A stretch of 64,000 nt of DNA, taken from NCBI GenBank assembly GCA_947652115.1, contig OX393568.1, positions 3,210,460 through 3,274,459 of the forward strand, read 5' to 3'. Made by a program: the position numbers and the translations under genes. Shown here one piece after another: positions 27,201-38,700 of the stretch (position 1 is the first letter of the stretch; every line of letters starts with the position of its first letter). The DNA is from Blastomussa wellsi. Its lineage: Eukaryota > Cnidaria > Anthozoa > Scleractinia > Plerogyridae. Under the pieces are notes generated by a model. The model saw only the letters and a program-made list of their open reading frames with translations, did not search any database and was not told the origin of the DNA.

Positions 27201-30200
27201 GTTTAAGTGTACATGTTCTTTTCCTTTCTAGACCTTTTTATTATGATCTATTTTCCTGTTCATAGGATTATTATTCAAACAACTTCTTGGAATTACCACT
27301 CCCCTTCCCCCTCCCAAACCACCACCACCACTACCACCCAGAAAGGCAAGAAAAGGAAAGAAATACAACCCCAATTCGTACCATGTATAGTCAGCTGTGC
27401 ATTCCTGTCAGACAAACGCTTCCTCTCTTTGTCTGATTTATCCAGTAATTCCTTAACATGTCTAACGTCTTGTTCAGCGTTATATGTTATAACAGCCAGG
27501 CGTTCATTTTCATCCATCAGACCCTGACGCTCCTACATACAGTCAAAGATAGTGCATTTATTGATTCACCATAGAATGGAACCCCGATACTAGTGATCGG
27601 TCGCCAACGGGCCACAAAAATCGGGCCGCATTAACGGGCGCAGGGCGGATCCAGGATTTTTCACAGGGGAGGGCGCACCAGTAACGAATGACGTAACTAA
27701 CGGGTGACGTAAGCAGAATACTAGTTATGGTAGGAAGTAGCAGGTCATCTCAGGGAGGAGTGCACACCTCCTGCACCCTCCTCCTAGTTCCGTCCCTGGG
27801 GGGCGGCCGTATTAAAGGGACAGTGACGAGCATTACCTGAAAAATTCTAGACGCATACCTACGTGCATTTGTAGCATTTGAAAACTACAAATTGTGGTCA
27901 AGTCTTGATAAAAAAATTACCATAAGTCAGTGTAATGAAGCTATAAAAGGCGAGATTTTGATCCCAACTTTAAGATTCCAACTTCAAGCTCTTCTCTTGC
28001 GACTCGCAAACATAGCTCAAAACTAATTATGGTCCCACGTCTTTCAATAATTTACTTAATTTCGTCTTGATGTTCTCGGAGGCATTTCCTGCATGTGAGA
28101 AACTACTTCAGTCATGATTATCTTAGTGCCGAAGTGCTAAAAAAGCCGAAAATCTCCGTGACAGTGTCCCCACTTCGTCAGGCCTAGTTTTCATGTCGGA
28201 AAAATCCCAGACGATCACCCCAGATTTAATATCCCCGATCCCCTGGGATGGTCGGCGACAAATCCGGAGCGTTTCTATTTTCCCTACGCGTCCCAGATTT
28301 CTGCGATGGTCGGTGATCCTTCCCGACACATGAAAACTGAAATATCTATTGTCAGGGACGTTTCCGAAAGTTTTGGCTTGTTACCAATCCTCTAGCTTCT
28401 TTCAAATTACTTGGCTCCAGACTCAAATTCAGAATGTCGAGAGAATCTGCAGCAGGGCGTTTCTCCGGCCACTGTATTTTGGTCCCAACAAAAGTTTATT
28501 CAGTACGGCCATCCCGTCAATACGTTGACTGGATTAAAGGGGTTGCACTGTATCGAGTGCCAAAAGTTATCCGGAATTGCATTGGTTTTGCTTTACTGCG
28601 CTTTTGATAAGTTTAAAAATCAAAGCTACTTTCTCAATCAATCAGCAGTTAAGCCAAAACCAATCGTGACTCGCTCACACACGTTTTCCGGCGCTTCGGC
28701 GGTGGCTACGTGTATTGGATTTGAGTTTTGATTGGTTGACTGGATTCTCGTTGCCCCTTGCGATTTCGGTTTGACGTACAGTTGTAGCCTGTTGCAGCCT
28801 CCTTCGAGTTTTGGGTGGGCTTTAAAAGACTGTTTGGAATTGAGCTGATGATGAACGATATATTGTAAGAACGCCACTCGGATTAAACGTTTTGATCTAC
28901 ACTCTTCTCAAACCATAGATCTGTGTCTGACTGTGTAATATTCCGCCTTTGCAATGTATCATAATTCAACCCACCTTTCTGAGTTCCTGTATTTCAGTTT
29001 TGTGGACACCTTCTTGGTGTTGAAGGTTTTTTAGCACAGCCTGAGAATGAATTTAAAATAAGAAGTAAATTACTTTATAGTTGACCGAGCGGTCTGGGGT
29101 CATCAAAAGATACTCTGGGTTTCACTTTTTGTTAGGCGGCTTTTGGGAGGGGTGGATGGAGGGGGGGAGGGCTGGAAAAACTGTAGGGGGTTATGTTAAT
29201 TTAGAAAGGTATTGTTCACATATCGAGAAGCCTTTTTTAGGGGGGGGGCTTGTTTGAAACTTTTATGTTAGCATTCCCTCTTATGGATGCATTGGATGAA
29301 CTGGCTGAGCTGTTTGGATTTCATATATAAGTTAGGTGGCTGTAATACATGTATGTAAGAGGGAGAAAGAGGGGTTTAGATGTAAAGTAGGGGGTTACTG
29401 TCATCATTCCTAGTGAGGGGGAATTGGGTTGTGTGTGAAGGACTTTCCATGTAATCTGGCCAACCCCCCCCCCCCACGTGTTTACAAATGAAAGCCCACT
29501 TAGCAGTCATTTTCATCCCCAGAGCTGCTTGTGTGTCTTAACCCAGCTGGACCTGTGCACAAGAAAACAAGTGGCTCTGGGGACACATGATTTGACTGGC
29601 TAGAATCTAACAAATGGAGTCCAATCAAATCAACCGTTTTAAATGGATTTTAAAATGGCTGATGTGATTGGACGCCCTTTGTTAGATTCTAGCCAATCAA
29701 ATCATGTGTCCCCAGAGCGACTTTTTCCTCATGCACAGGAGCCACTAGCTAAGAGAGACAGGGGCTCTGGGGACAAGAATATTTGGCAGTTCATCCTGTT
29801 CTCCTGTGCAGCTGGTAACCCTTGCAGCAATGTGCTGGGAGGGGAGGGTGAGGAGTGGCATTTTGCTACCTACAAACAGGCTTCACAAAGCATGCTACCA
29901 GTGCAAGAAAAATGACTAGAAAACAAGTGCAAAGTACAGTGTACTGGCAAAAGTTTGTAAAGACATCCAAACCATCATTGCCCTTAGAGCTTTATAATTC
30001 TAGATGAAACGCATGGAGAGCAAAAATGAAAATAAAAGTATTTAAATGTTGATAGCGTGCACCTAGCAAGCAATCCTTTAGAGTGCATGCTCAGATCTGG
30101 TTTTTGCTTTTTGACCTGCAAAAATTTGGTGAGAGCAAAAAGAGGAGAGGAAACTAGGGATAAACTAGAAAGCTACAGAGCATCTGAAAATTTTTGCGCT

Positions 30201-33200
30201 CTTTCACAAATTTTTTGTACAGTCAAAAAGGAAAACAATACAGAATGCTTGGTACAAAGGCTATCATGTTATGCAACATACATCAACTCAAGGAGCATTT
30301 GCACATTGCCAAACCTTAGTCTCTACCAATTCCGATCTCACAATATTGGCATTTCTCTCCTTATCCTCCTCCACTTGCTTGGACATTCTGCCGATATCTT
30401 TAAGCTCTAGAAGAAGTTCAGCATTCTTAGCTTCAAGATCGTTGGCTCGCCGGGTGACCTCAACTTGCTCGTCTATTACATCCTTTAACTGCTTTTCTAA
30501 ATCGTGATTGGCCTGCTGCAGATAATCCACCTATAAAATCAATCAGGAAACATACAGTCACGTAGAAAGAGTATTATTTAATATTAAACAGACAACAGTA
30601 GAACGTCACTGGAGTACTGTGCATTACACCAAATCAAGAAGCAATAGAAAAACCACTACCCCCTAGGACTGCAACTCCCCCCCCCACCCCGTTCATTAAA
30701 GGATACTGACTTACTAGTCCTCTTCGTGCTCTGTAGCCAATTTTTCAACTTTTCAAGCCAAATATTAATGAAAAAGTCACCAAAAATATTACGGTTTGCC
30801 TTCCCCGCTAAAATTTGATTCAAATTCTCCTTGATAATTCTGTGGTCCTGAGCATTTTGTGTACGATAACTGAGACACAAACCAATGATTTTTACACAAA
30901 AACAGCAAAATCAGAATCAGAATAAAAAACAGCAGAATCAGAATTTACCCAAAACAGCAAGTAACAGTGCCCCTGTTTCCCTGAAAATCCAGCATACAGT
31001 TTATGAATGTTCCTCCCATAATTATAGAGATCAGAGATGGGGAGGGAGTGCAAAGGATGTGCAATGTGTAATTTTAGTATATTCTCAGCTCCGACCATTG
31101 CATTTCTAGCTTTTTGATTGGCTAAAAAACTCCGACTATGAGCCAATAGTCGGAGTTTTACGTCATATGGAAAATAGTGTGCCAAGTTTTTAACTTCAGT
31201 CCTCTATAATGGCTGACACTGGCAGGTTTCAGGAGCTGTCTCCCACAAAAATTCAAGAGATATGGTTTGAGAATTTACTAAAACAATTATTCTATTCGCC
31301 CCTTGTTGGATATGAAGTGATTATAACCAACTCGCGCTACGCGCTCGTTGGTTATTTTATCACTTCATATCCAACGCAGGCTCATGGAATAATTGTTATA
31401 TATTACCTGAACATTAAGGTGTGCAACAACCCTTTCACTACTGTCTTTCTTTCCCTCTCTGAGGACTGCATCAACAGGCCGGCCACCATCCAACAGCCTG
31501 TTCAGCCTTTCAATTTCTTTTTCACGAGTCTCCACCTATGCAGGCAATTTTTATTTATTATAAAATAATATTGACAATTAGCAAGTTGTATATCCTTGGA
31601 AAGTTTAAGATGCTGAACATTGTCTATGAATTGATCTTTTCTTCTGCCAAAGTACCAGTTGCCTCAAAGACCCATGATGGACCACAATGCATTGCACTGC
31701 GTTTGTTATTGTTTTGATGAACGCAGGCGCCATTGTCTGTTAGTACTTTTCGACTCACATAAAAGATGGCGACTGCAGCTGATGTGCCCAATGCATACTG
31801 GTCCGTCATGGGCCTTTAAGATGTGCCACCTGTAATTCAACAACACTAAACGGAGTATTTATTTCAAAAACATCAATATTTAACATATTTTGATGTTTGT
31901 AAAGAAACACAAAAGAAACACACTTGTACATTAGATGGGTTTATAAATGGGGGAGGGGGTGTATATTATCGATTTAGCAATACTATCTCTGTTAGCGAAT
32001 GAAATTATCCGGGGACTTAAAACCAGGGGGAGGATTTAATGTGGGATTTTATGGTAATTTAATTTTCACTTTCTCGTCAGACAACTTAAGGATAAAATCC
32101 ACTAGCCCGACCACATAATCCACAAGCCTCAGTTATATGCATGCCGCAACAGTTTTTACAATTTTTGTGTTAATGGCCAGTATTATTTTGCGAGCTTCTT
32201 GACAAAATTAATTAGAATGCCTGATTCTTATATTTACCTCCAGAAATTATACCAAAAATAATTAAGTAAATTATAACTCCAACGACCCAAAACTCAATCA
32301 CAAAATTTACCAACTTCTTTAACCGATATAATTTAAATAAATATGCTAAATACAGCATAAAATGTTTTTCATGGACCATGCAGAGATTTTCAATGCAGGT
32401 ATCTAGCTCTGCCTTCTACCAGTACTCATGTGGGTTTAATTACTGGCTTATACAGTCCGACCTCTATTAAGCGGCCACCTATTAAGCAGCCACCCTCCAT
32501 TAGGCGGCCACTTTTCAAAGTCCCGATTTATTTGTCAGTAAACTGCTGTATTTGATACCTCTATTCAACGGCCACCTCTATTAAGCGACTGCGGCCACCT
32601 TTTTACTGTCGCTAGTGCATAATTTATATGGTTTTCAACCTCCATTAAGCGACCAACAAATTATCTTTCGAAGCGAAATGGTGACAGATGATATAAGGTG
32701 ATAACTGAAAACAACAAGAAAACAAAAACTGCAATTTAATCTCCACTTATAACAAGTCACAAGCCGCTTACATGTGCAAACTTTTCACATCCGGCGCGGC
32801 CGGCGCTATACAAAGATAACAATAGAATTATTACTGTACGGGAAATCTACAAAAATCCTTGCTCCTCAAGTTTCGATTTTAACCATCGAATAGCGGACTC
32901 GTCTCCTGTGAAATAGTACTCGCATGGAATTTCTAAACCATAGCCGGCTCCTCTGTTTACGCGCTTGCCTTTCACAACAGCTCTTCCTTTGTTTGTTGCC
33001 CTCTTGAGAAATTTTGGTAGCCATAGAGCCATAAGCTTGGAAACATTTCGCATATTTTTCTGTACATTATCAACCCGAAGAAAACTGTACTGTGTTAGAG
33101 CTAGAACTATGCATGGACTAGAAATGCACTTGATGTTTTGTTATAATGACTTTTGGATATATCTACATATATGTTCACTTTTAAAAAGCATTTTGCTATA

Positions 33201-34681
33201 TAGAGTCAATAAAACCATGTTTACTGCCATTCCTATCCAATTTATATTGTACCTCTATTAAGTGGCCAACCTCTATTAAGCGGCCACTTTTCAAAGTCCC
33301 GAGGGTGGCCGCTTAATAGAGGTCGGACTGTACATTTCTTCAAATTTTTAAAAAAATACATTAGTGTAGAATACCTCTGTTATATTCTGCATGTATTTTT
33401 GACACCTATCCCTGACATATTCTTTTGAAAATAACCCATACTGTGCTAGGTAAACATTTCCTTCAAGTAGCTAATCTGATGTAATTAATTTTAGAACAAA
33501 ATTGCAGGTGACTTTCAGCAAGCTTTCAATTAAGATAAATTTCAACTTGCCTTATTTATTAGCAAAATAATTTTGAAAAGTTTGATTGGGTAACTGTCAA
33601 AAAGGAAAATTTTAATTAAAGTTGGCTTATAATGTTTGGATGATTCAGGTTATTGCAACTGGCGTGAAGAAGCAAATTTTAGAATCTGAAATTATCATGT
33701 TACACACATTATGCATTTAAAAGGTGTCAATCTAACGAGATAGTGACAATTAGCTACCAGCTTGCATTAAATTGACAATAGGTTTTCCAAAAAAAAGGTC
33801 AATGGAAATAATTATGCCTACAAAAATTACTGCCTATTATTATTAAAGGACAAGAGATTTGGATATAGACATAATAAAAGTTCTAAACATGTCACAATAT
33901 CAAGCTTATTTCATTTCCAGATGACAGTATTTTATTCTTATTTTGGAAATCAATTGCTGCAATTTTGCCGGAAGTGTAGTCGAGAATTTACCTGTTTTCG
34001 CAGACTTTTGTTTCGTCGCTCAGTACTCGACTTTTCATCTTGAAGTTGCGACATTTGAGCCTGTAATTCTTCTATTCTTGTATCAGCTACACTTAACAAG
34101 TCGGCTACATACGGATCCTGCAAATCATCTGTTTTGCCGGCCATATCACGTGCAGGAGAAACTGTGCTTTCGATGTCCATTCGCTGACGACGACGCGGTA
34201 TTTGCTTCCTTCGACCGCCTGGAGTTTCCACGACAGCATGCAAATTTTTCTCCTGCAAGTCCTGTATTCTGTCGGTTTTTGCTTTGTTCTCCTTCTCCAA
34301 AGCTTTAACTTTATGTACATATTGTGTATTTAGAAATTTCAGGTCCGCATTTTCATGTTCTAACTTTCGAACACTGGTTTTCAAATCTCTGATAATTTGA
34401 TCAGTTTCTTCTCGTAGCTTTATAAGCTGTAAATGTAGTTCGTTGTTTTCTTTAACTAGCTTTGCATTATCGCTTCTGTAAGGTTCCACATTATCCTCGT
34501 ATACTGTCCTTTCTTTCTCCTGCTTGCCTACTTGAAGTTTAAGATTTTTTAAGCTTTCTGTTGTGTGAACAAGATCGCTAAACAGCTTCTCCACAAGAGG
34601 CACAGATTCGATTCCAAGAGCTTGTCGGTAACCAAGCTGATCTAAGCGCTTTCTTAGCGTAGTGAATTTTCTTTCCGTCAT
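6277..34681 (-). CDS. CEP135: Centrosomal protein of 135 kDa (CEP135/Bld10), complete, 26 coding exons
   Basis: Coiled-coil scaffold of the centriole cartwheel and pinwheel, needed for centriole and basal-body assembly. Exons, 5' to 3' on the minus strand: 34681-33992, 31535-31407, 30530-30315, 29040-28975, 27532-27382, 26453-26380, 26149-25994, 25298-25170, 24432-24385, 23976-23881, 23767-23705, 23543-23373, 23292-23215, 23091-22824, 22288-22134, 20089-20034, 19219-19051, 18314-18204, 17637-17452, 13342-13244, 12774-12664, 12382-12329, 11106-11044, 10903-10818, 10038-9934, 6472-6277. Phases agree throughout, giving about 1241 aa (human 1140). The N-terminus is strongly conserved: RKRLDQLGYRQALG, LVEKLFSDLVHTTESLKNLK, QEKNLHAVVETPGG. 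Later landmarks are AHLNVQVDYLQQAN, VDEKTEEIMNLEAK and ALKENRRLQTDLNTM. The ATG gives MTERKF, aligned to human VERKY. The last exon (64 aa) has little recognisable similarity. Everything after about residue 170 is predicted coiled coil. Confidence 0.95.
7055..7290. repeat. Foldback element of the CTCGTCCCCAG family with target-site duplication
   Basis: Inverted ends CATTCTCGTCCCCAG and CTGGGGACGAGAATG. The next portion, CCTTTTGGTCAGCACCAA, is also inverted-repeated. Flanking direct repeats GACTCTTCAC (7045-7054 and 7291-7300) mark a target duplication of 9-10 bp. Relatives are at 42543-42628 and 29511-29785. Confidence 0.85.
8459..8974. repeat. Long-arm foldback element, about 515 bp
   Basis: Arms of more than 100 nt. 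The left arm includes GGAAAAAGATGGCGTCACGCG and TGTTTGTATGGGAATCCGAT; the right arm is their near-perfect inverse. A second inner inverted pair (AAATTTGAGGGATGTAGTCG and inverse) lies at 8638-8800. It sits in the last CEP135 intron. Confidence 0.8.
11241..11476. repeat. Foldback element enclosing a two-copy tandem repeat
   Basis: Outer arms AACTGGATGAAGAAAG and CTTTCTTCATCCAGT, continued by TTCCTATTGTAAAA and its inverse. Between them a unit of about 62 nt beginning ACGAGACG and containing TTTGCGACTGACGAAGG occurs twice in direct orientation. It lies in a CEP135 intron. Confidence 0.8.
11515..11635 (-). mobile_element. SINE 3' part, reverse orientation
   Basis: Reverse complement of the body seen at 25670-25775: CATCCCATCCAGGG, a homopolymer run, then TAGAAATACTCCTAGTCGC and GGGCCACTTGACTCGC. 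The G run here is 15 nt. Confidence 0.7.
11827..12088. repeat. Near-palindromic MITE, about 260 bp
   Basis: Ends TTAAGGTGGATTTCCACTGT and its inverse. The centre AGAAATGTATG...GTCTGCGGAAAAAGTT is also palindromic, so almost the whole element folds on itself. Confidence 0.85.
12165..12262 (-). mobile_element. tRNA-derived SINE head, reverse orientation
   Basis: On the minus strand it reads GGCCTAATGGTTAGTGCGTTGG, a tRNA-like A box, followed by a degraded B box (GGATCAAGAGGCC). It is not a functional tRNA because the T arm is not conserved. Boundaries are approximate. Confidence 0.5.
13382..13523. repeat. Foldback element with ends TCTTATTAACCGAGC
   Basis: Inverted arms about 60 nt long around GTCTGTA...GAGAATC and inverse, in the CEP135 intron just upstream of exon 20. 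Confidence 0.75.
14392..14574. repeat. Foldback element, GGGCGAATCCAGG type
   Basis: Left end CAGGGGCGAATCCAGGA, right end AGATCCACCACTG. A purine/pyrimidine hairpin (GGGAGGGGGTCCCTCCCC) lies near the right end. Resembles the elements at 27648-27798 and 57418-57582. Confidence 0.55.
14948..15448. repeat. Nested foldback: outer 36-bp inverted repeat enclosing two hairpins
   Basis: Outer arms AATATAATTTGGTTTTATCA at 14953 and its inverse at 15420-15447. Inside are a near-perfect hairpin at 14985-15123 (arms with GTGAATTGGCCACCGTAAAG and inverse) and a second at 15341-15400 (AGAATATTTACCTCG and inverse). Confidence 0.85.
15449..17451. other. AT-rich intron sequence of CEP135
   Basis: About 2 kb between the nested foldback and exon 19. 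I see no coding exon, clear repeat family or RNA gene here. Confidence 0.5.
17704..18150. repeat. 36-37 bp minisatellite interrupted by a SINE
   Basis: Direct repeats built on TTTGTATGCCACAAATTACT GGTTTGCATGCGACCT occur about three times before 17811 and about six diverged times from 17930 to 18150. The interruption is the SINE fragment at 17811-17920. In the CEP135 intron between exons 18 and 19. Confidence 0.85.
17811..17920 (+). mobile_element. SINE fragment inside the minisatellite
   Basis: Contains AAATTGATACCG, GGGTAACCCTGCGATGG, CATCCCATCCAGGGG and TAGAAATACTCCT, the same order as the SINE body at 25631-25710. Confidence 0.75.
25170..26149 (-). other. CEP135: Tandemly duplicated CEP135 exon pair (exons 7 and 8)
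   Basis: Exon 7 (26149-25994) encodes IESLVKTLEKERDYYKSECE. Exon 8 (25298-25170) encodes IESLTQLLQEERDFYKRECE. Human CEP135 has one such segment (EEERDFYKKELERLQ). Both exons are phase 0-0, so either can be skipped in frame. Confidence 0.85.
25496..25785 (+). mobile_element. tRNA-derived SINE, near full length
   Basis: The head carries a tRNA-like B box GGTTCGAGCT at 25541-25550 and an A-box-like AGCGCGCTGAACTCC upstream. The body continues with GGCAAGACACTTGACTCTCA, GTAACCCTGCAACGGGG, AGTAGAAATACTCCTAGTCG and ends near CCGGCCTGTTGTGCCACTT. It lies between CEP135 exons 8 and 7. Confidence 0.8.
26535..26840 (+). mobile_element. SINE, degenerate, with an internal hairpin insertion
   Basis: Shares GGGCAAGACACTTTACTTTC, a central GGTTTATAATGGTGAACCGC and the end ACTCCCAGTCGCTATGCTTC with the SINE at 25496. 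A hairpin with arms TTGGCTCGTCACGCAAT (26710-26785) interrupts the body. Confidence 0.6.
27648..27798 (+). repeat. Short repeat of the GGGCGGATCCAGG family
   Basis: Starts GCAGGGCGGATCCAGGA, contains GACGTAAGCAGAATACTA and ends TAGTTCCGTCCCTGG. The element at 57418-57582 has the inverse of the same internal blocks (TAGTATTCTGCTTACGTCA). Confidence 0.65.
28185..28342. repeat. Imperfect foldback in CEP135 intron
   Basis: Arms AGTTTTCATGTCGGAAAAATC and GATCCTTCCCGACACATG plus inverted CCCAGA/TCTGGG blocks. Boundaries approximate. Confidence 0.5.
29511..29785. repeat. Foldback of the GTCCCCAGAG family
   Basis: The inner part 29568-29722 is an almost perfect foldback: CTGGGGACACATGATTTGAC and TTAGATTCTAGCCAATCAAA with their inverses. 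Outer CATCCCCAGAGC and GCTCTGGGGACAAG copies lie at each end. Related to 7055-7290 and 42543-42628. Confidence 0.75.
31110..31410. repeat. Repeat with 68-nt segment duplicated at 62783-62850
   Basis: Positions 31110-31177 are identical to 62783-62850 (68 nt, itself a small hairpin around AACTCCGACTATGAGCCAAT). GGTTTGAGAATTTACTAAAA at 31264 recurs at 63980, the end of the window. A hairpin at 31305-31375 (GATATGAAGTGATTATAACC and inverse) follows. Lies just beyond CEP135 exon 2. Confidence 0.75.
32453..33330. mobile_element. pogo/Tc1-mariner-like DNA element, non-autonomous
   Basis: Inverted ends CAGTCCGACCTCTATTAAGC and its inverse, flanked on both sides by TA (32451-32452, 33331-33332), the usual Tc1/mariner target duplication. 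Subterminal AAGCGGCCACCTATTAAGC repeats are typical of pogo-like ends. At 878 bp it is too short for a full transposase. It sits in CEP135 intron 1. Confidence 0.85.
32847..33053 (-). CDS. Small ORF inside the pogo-like element
   Basis: 68-codon open frame from ATG, rich in Lys/Arg at the start (KFLKRATNKGRAVVKGKRVN) and ending in a predicted helix (AIRWLKSKLEEQGFL). I do not recognise it. It could be a remnant of an element-encoded DNA-binding protein or chance. Confidence 0.3.
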   Translation of the reverse strand: MRNVSKLMALWLPKFLKRATNKGRAVVKGKRVNRGAGYGLEIPCEYYFTGDESAIRWLKSKLEEQGFL

Positions 34682-35793
34682 ATTTAGACACTCCAATGAC
34701 TACTCTATTCAGCTCTTTTAAAACTTCCACCGAAATCATGGATATTTTTGAATAAAAATCATCTTCAGAGGAAAACCGTTACTGCTAATTGACTGTTCGC
34801 GGGTTCAAAGAGCGTCCTGACAACCGCATAAGAACGCATGCGTGACTTTCAAATTTGCCTCTGTTTGTATTACGACCAAAGGAGAATTTACTTTTCAATC
34901 AAAGATTTCATTTTCACATGTATTTTATTGCCGAAAAGAAATTCGCAAAAAATTTCAAAAAGAAGAAATAATGAAAATAATTACATAATTTTAAGTAATT
35001 TGAAAATGTTTTTACCAATATAAGTTATTTGACTTATTTCTTATAGTGATAACTTGAATTTATAGAGTTCGGAATTTCAATTCCAATTTCATATGCAGAA
35101 TGCTTTTGAATCATGAACTCAAAGTTTAAATAGATGGATTTTCAAATGTTACATATAACAGGACATATTACTGGCCCACAATATTTTTTAGACAACTAGC
35201 CTGTCTGTAGCCTGTCTTTAATTTGGAGCATAATTTTTTAAAAATACACCTTTGGCCATTTCCATCAGATCAGATATCATATTTTTATTATTTCCGATAA
35301 CTAATATATTTATTTTGAGGGGCCCAGTGGCGGTTAAATAAATTAAAATGACTTTTCCAGGCTCAAAATGTTCTGTGTATAAAATTATGAGAGAGATTTA
35401 ACACAAATAGTGTATGAACTGATACAAATTACTTTTCCACCACAAAAAGGTAATTTTTAAAATAAATGATTTTTCTAAATTTAAAAAATTGTCGCCAGCT
35501 GATGCTATTTTAAAAGTTAGCTAGGTCTGATATTGATCTGAAAAAGATTGTTTCCCACAACGCGAGCATATCAACCAGCGGTTTTGCAAAGGGGTCATGC
35601 GCACATCCGTAGCCACGTCACTTCGGACAATGTCATTTGTTGTGATCAAAACAAAATATGGGTTTTGGCTGAGTTCGACAAGATGTACTTTTAAAATTTA
35701 AAGCGTTTCGTTCTGGGAAAGCGGCACGACGGGTTCTTTGGAATCCCGAGCCATTGACCAAGTCTCGATTCAGTATTATGCAGCTCTAATCGC
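34682..35793. promoter_or_regulatory. Divergent promoter region between CEP135 and FBXO8
   Basis: 1112 bp separate the two start codons, which face away from each other, so both promoters must lie here or overlap. ACGCATGCGT (34834-34843) resembles an NRF1 half-site pair and CCACGTCAC near 35613 resembles a CRE/E-box core; both are suggestions only. No TATA box is evident in a convincing place. The middle is AT-rich. Confidence 0.6.
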
Positions 35794-38700
35794 ATGGGCC
35801 AATTGCAGTCTATAGTTCATCGCAGAAGCCGGAATCTTCAGCTGGAATCGTTTCCAGATCTAAGCAACCTGCCTCCAGAGCTTGCCGTTTGTGTTCTCTC
35901 GCACTTAAACGCCACGGATCTATGTCTCGCTTCCTGTGTTTGGAAGCACCTAGCTGACAATGAACTGCTGTGGCAAAGGTACTAACGTTGAAGAGCTTCA
36001 GTTTATTTTCTTTAATGTTTGTTTTTCGACTTGAAAGGCGCGATATTGCTTCAGACATTTTAAATAATCAGTTTTAATTGAAACCATTTTACAAGTCATG
36101 TCATTAGGCTTCTGTTAATTAAAGTAACTGAAGTCTGTTTGTGTAAGCACGAGGCACTGTAGTTCTTAGGTATCCGTCATTTTGAAACTATGTTTTCCTG
36201 TCTTTTTATGGTATTTATGTGGGCAACGAAACGTTGGCCAGGCCACGACATATCCAAAGAGATGATAAACATTGAACAACTTTACTTCTCACGTACTGCA
36301 CATTAGCTATTTCAAATTTCGATTTCTGCCCAACTCACCTACATACAGTACAATTTTTGATGCCCATTTCACAAAGCTTGCGAAATGCACTTTAACCATG
36401 CATTTTTATTTGATTTTCTTTAATTTAATTTAATTTTTATTTGAAAACGTTCTTGAATAATAAATTGGGCACTTTTCCATTCCAGTACACTTCTATTAAC
36501 TTTTCTGTGTTGTTTTTAGCACTTGCTAATAATTTTACCTTCTGCGGAGGATCATGCAGGGATAAAATGGGATTTTGGCAAATTTTCACTGGGAAAATGA
36601 GATTTGGATCCCTGGGACTGGGAATCCCACAACCAAAAACATGGGACTGGGATTTGCAAACAACATCGGCTGGGAAGTCAAGCAGGATTTGGGCAAAATC
36701 TGGGCTCACTACTGTACACCTGTAGATTCCAGAAATTCTGTAACATGTATTCAAAAGTATTGCTATCCCGGTCAGTTACTTATTATTCTAGTTCTGCATG
36801 CAATTGAACTGTTTCCTGATAGAAGAATATTTGGGTTGATACTGATTTCTATAGCCTGCCCCAGACTAAACTGCTCAAAAACACTACCCTCCAAAGCATT
36901 TTCATATGACGTCACAGCAGCCATATTGGTGTTCCAAAATAAAGCTGAAATGGTAGCTATGTTGGTGTACTAAACAACTCCTCCAGTAACTGAACTCTAT
37001 TTTTATGCAAATATCATTTTTTGTTCCACCAATCCAATAAGGCCACTTTTCATGTGTGAGAAAATGCTCTATAATTCCTTTTTTTATTATTTCAGCCTTT
37101 CAAAAGCCACTTGGGGTTATGTCACAGCTTACAACAGGAAACGGCAGGTAAGCACACGTACAACTGGTGGTCATAAAAAGTACTGTCAGTAATAAATAAC
37201 AAAGTATTATATAAACTGCAGTGTTTTATAAGGATTTTCGCCCCTGAAGAAACGGTAATTGAACATAGTGTGAAATTACGATAATTTTACATATGATGAT
37301 ATCACTGACTTCACATTTGATAACATGTTTGATCCCACTTTACTTCAATTTATCGGTGTACAGTCGAAAAATCTCATTCGCTTGTGAGATATATCGAGTT
37401 GAACACTCAAAGAGAAATTTCATATCTCCGCATACCCGTGTATTATTATTCTATATTTGATAAAAACAGTTCCCAAACTTAAACTGTTTCCTGCTTTGAA
37501 TCTGGTATCGCAGATTGAAAGATTTACTCAAGTTACTAATAATATTACAATTAAAACATGATAACTTCAAACAATGTGAATATGGTCCATTTCTTGGGGA
37601 AGGTTGCTTATTGAATCGTTGTCTAACATTTATGTCAAAATGCATTAATTTTGTATTCTACCTCCACCTGTGTGTTGCATATAAACCTAGTAATTTCTAA
37701 AGGGTCTTTCTTGCTTGCAGCAGCCTTTTAATGGTTTTAAGTAAAAAAACAAAACATACAAGCCATGTATACTTTTTGTTTCTTCATAGCTTGCAAGCGG
37801 TGCCCATAATTGCCCATGAGTGTCTTAGCTTTGCTCATCCCTAGTTGAAAGTTGTTTGTGTACAGTGTCATTCCACAATATAAAACAGTTCACAGCAGAT
37901 GCCTCCTTAATAAATTTGTATCTGTATTTCTGTTTATTTAGGGAAAGATTTCCTTCAAGGAGCTTTATATGTTATTAGACGAGGGAACATGCCTCTTCAA
38001 TTTTGACCCTCGTCAGGTTAGTAAAGTGTTTTCTTTTTTTAATCAGTTTAATTATTAACAGCATTATAATTTAACATTTAAGAATCAAAATGAAGGTACA
38101 TGTAAAATGCCTTTATCGTGCAAAATCTTGATCAATGTTCTATATCAAAATGCTATTCTAAATAACATTTAACAACTGTTTATCAAATTATAGCGGAGCT
38201 CCAGCGGCCCAAAGGGCAGCCAAGCGGAGCCCCATACTCATATGGGAAAGAAAACGAAACCCATGAGTTGATTTTCTCATGGTTATCATGGCTAGCGGTA
38301 TTGCTCGTGGGCGCATGCGCACAACAACGACAACGACAGAGTTGTGCAACATGGCGGCCATAAATAGCCATGCCTTGTCAACACCTTGTCAGCCTTGTCA
38401 GCTTACATCTTTGACAGCTGTCAAATTGACGTATCTGCTGACCAGTATCACATGACCATATCACGGGCTTAGGTTAGAACTCATCAAGGTAACATGTTTT
38501 TTTTTTTAAGTTGACCGCTGACCAGGCATTGGTTTTCTTCATTGATCGCAGGCTCAGGTCCGATTTTTTTTCTTCTGGCAGCATTTTTTAACGTTTCATG
38601 GTCATTCTCAGCGGAAATTCTGCAATTGCTGTTGACTTTTTTAATTATTATTTATTTCAGAGAGAGCCAGCAAAAATATGGAGCTCCGCTTTAGGCTTGG

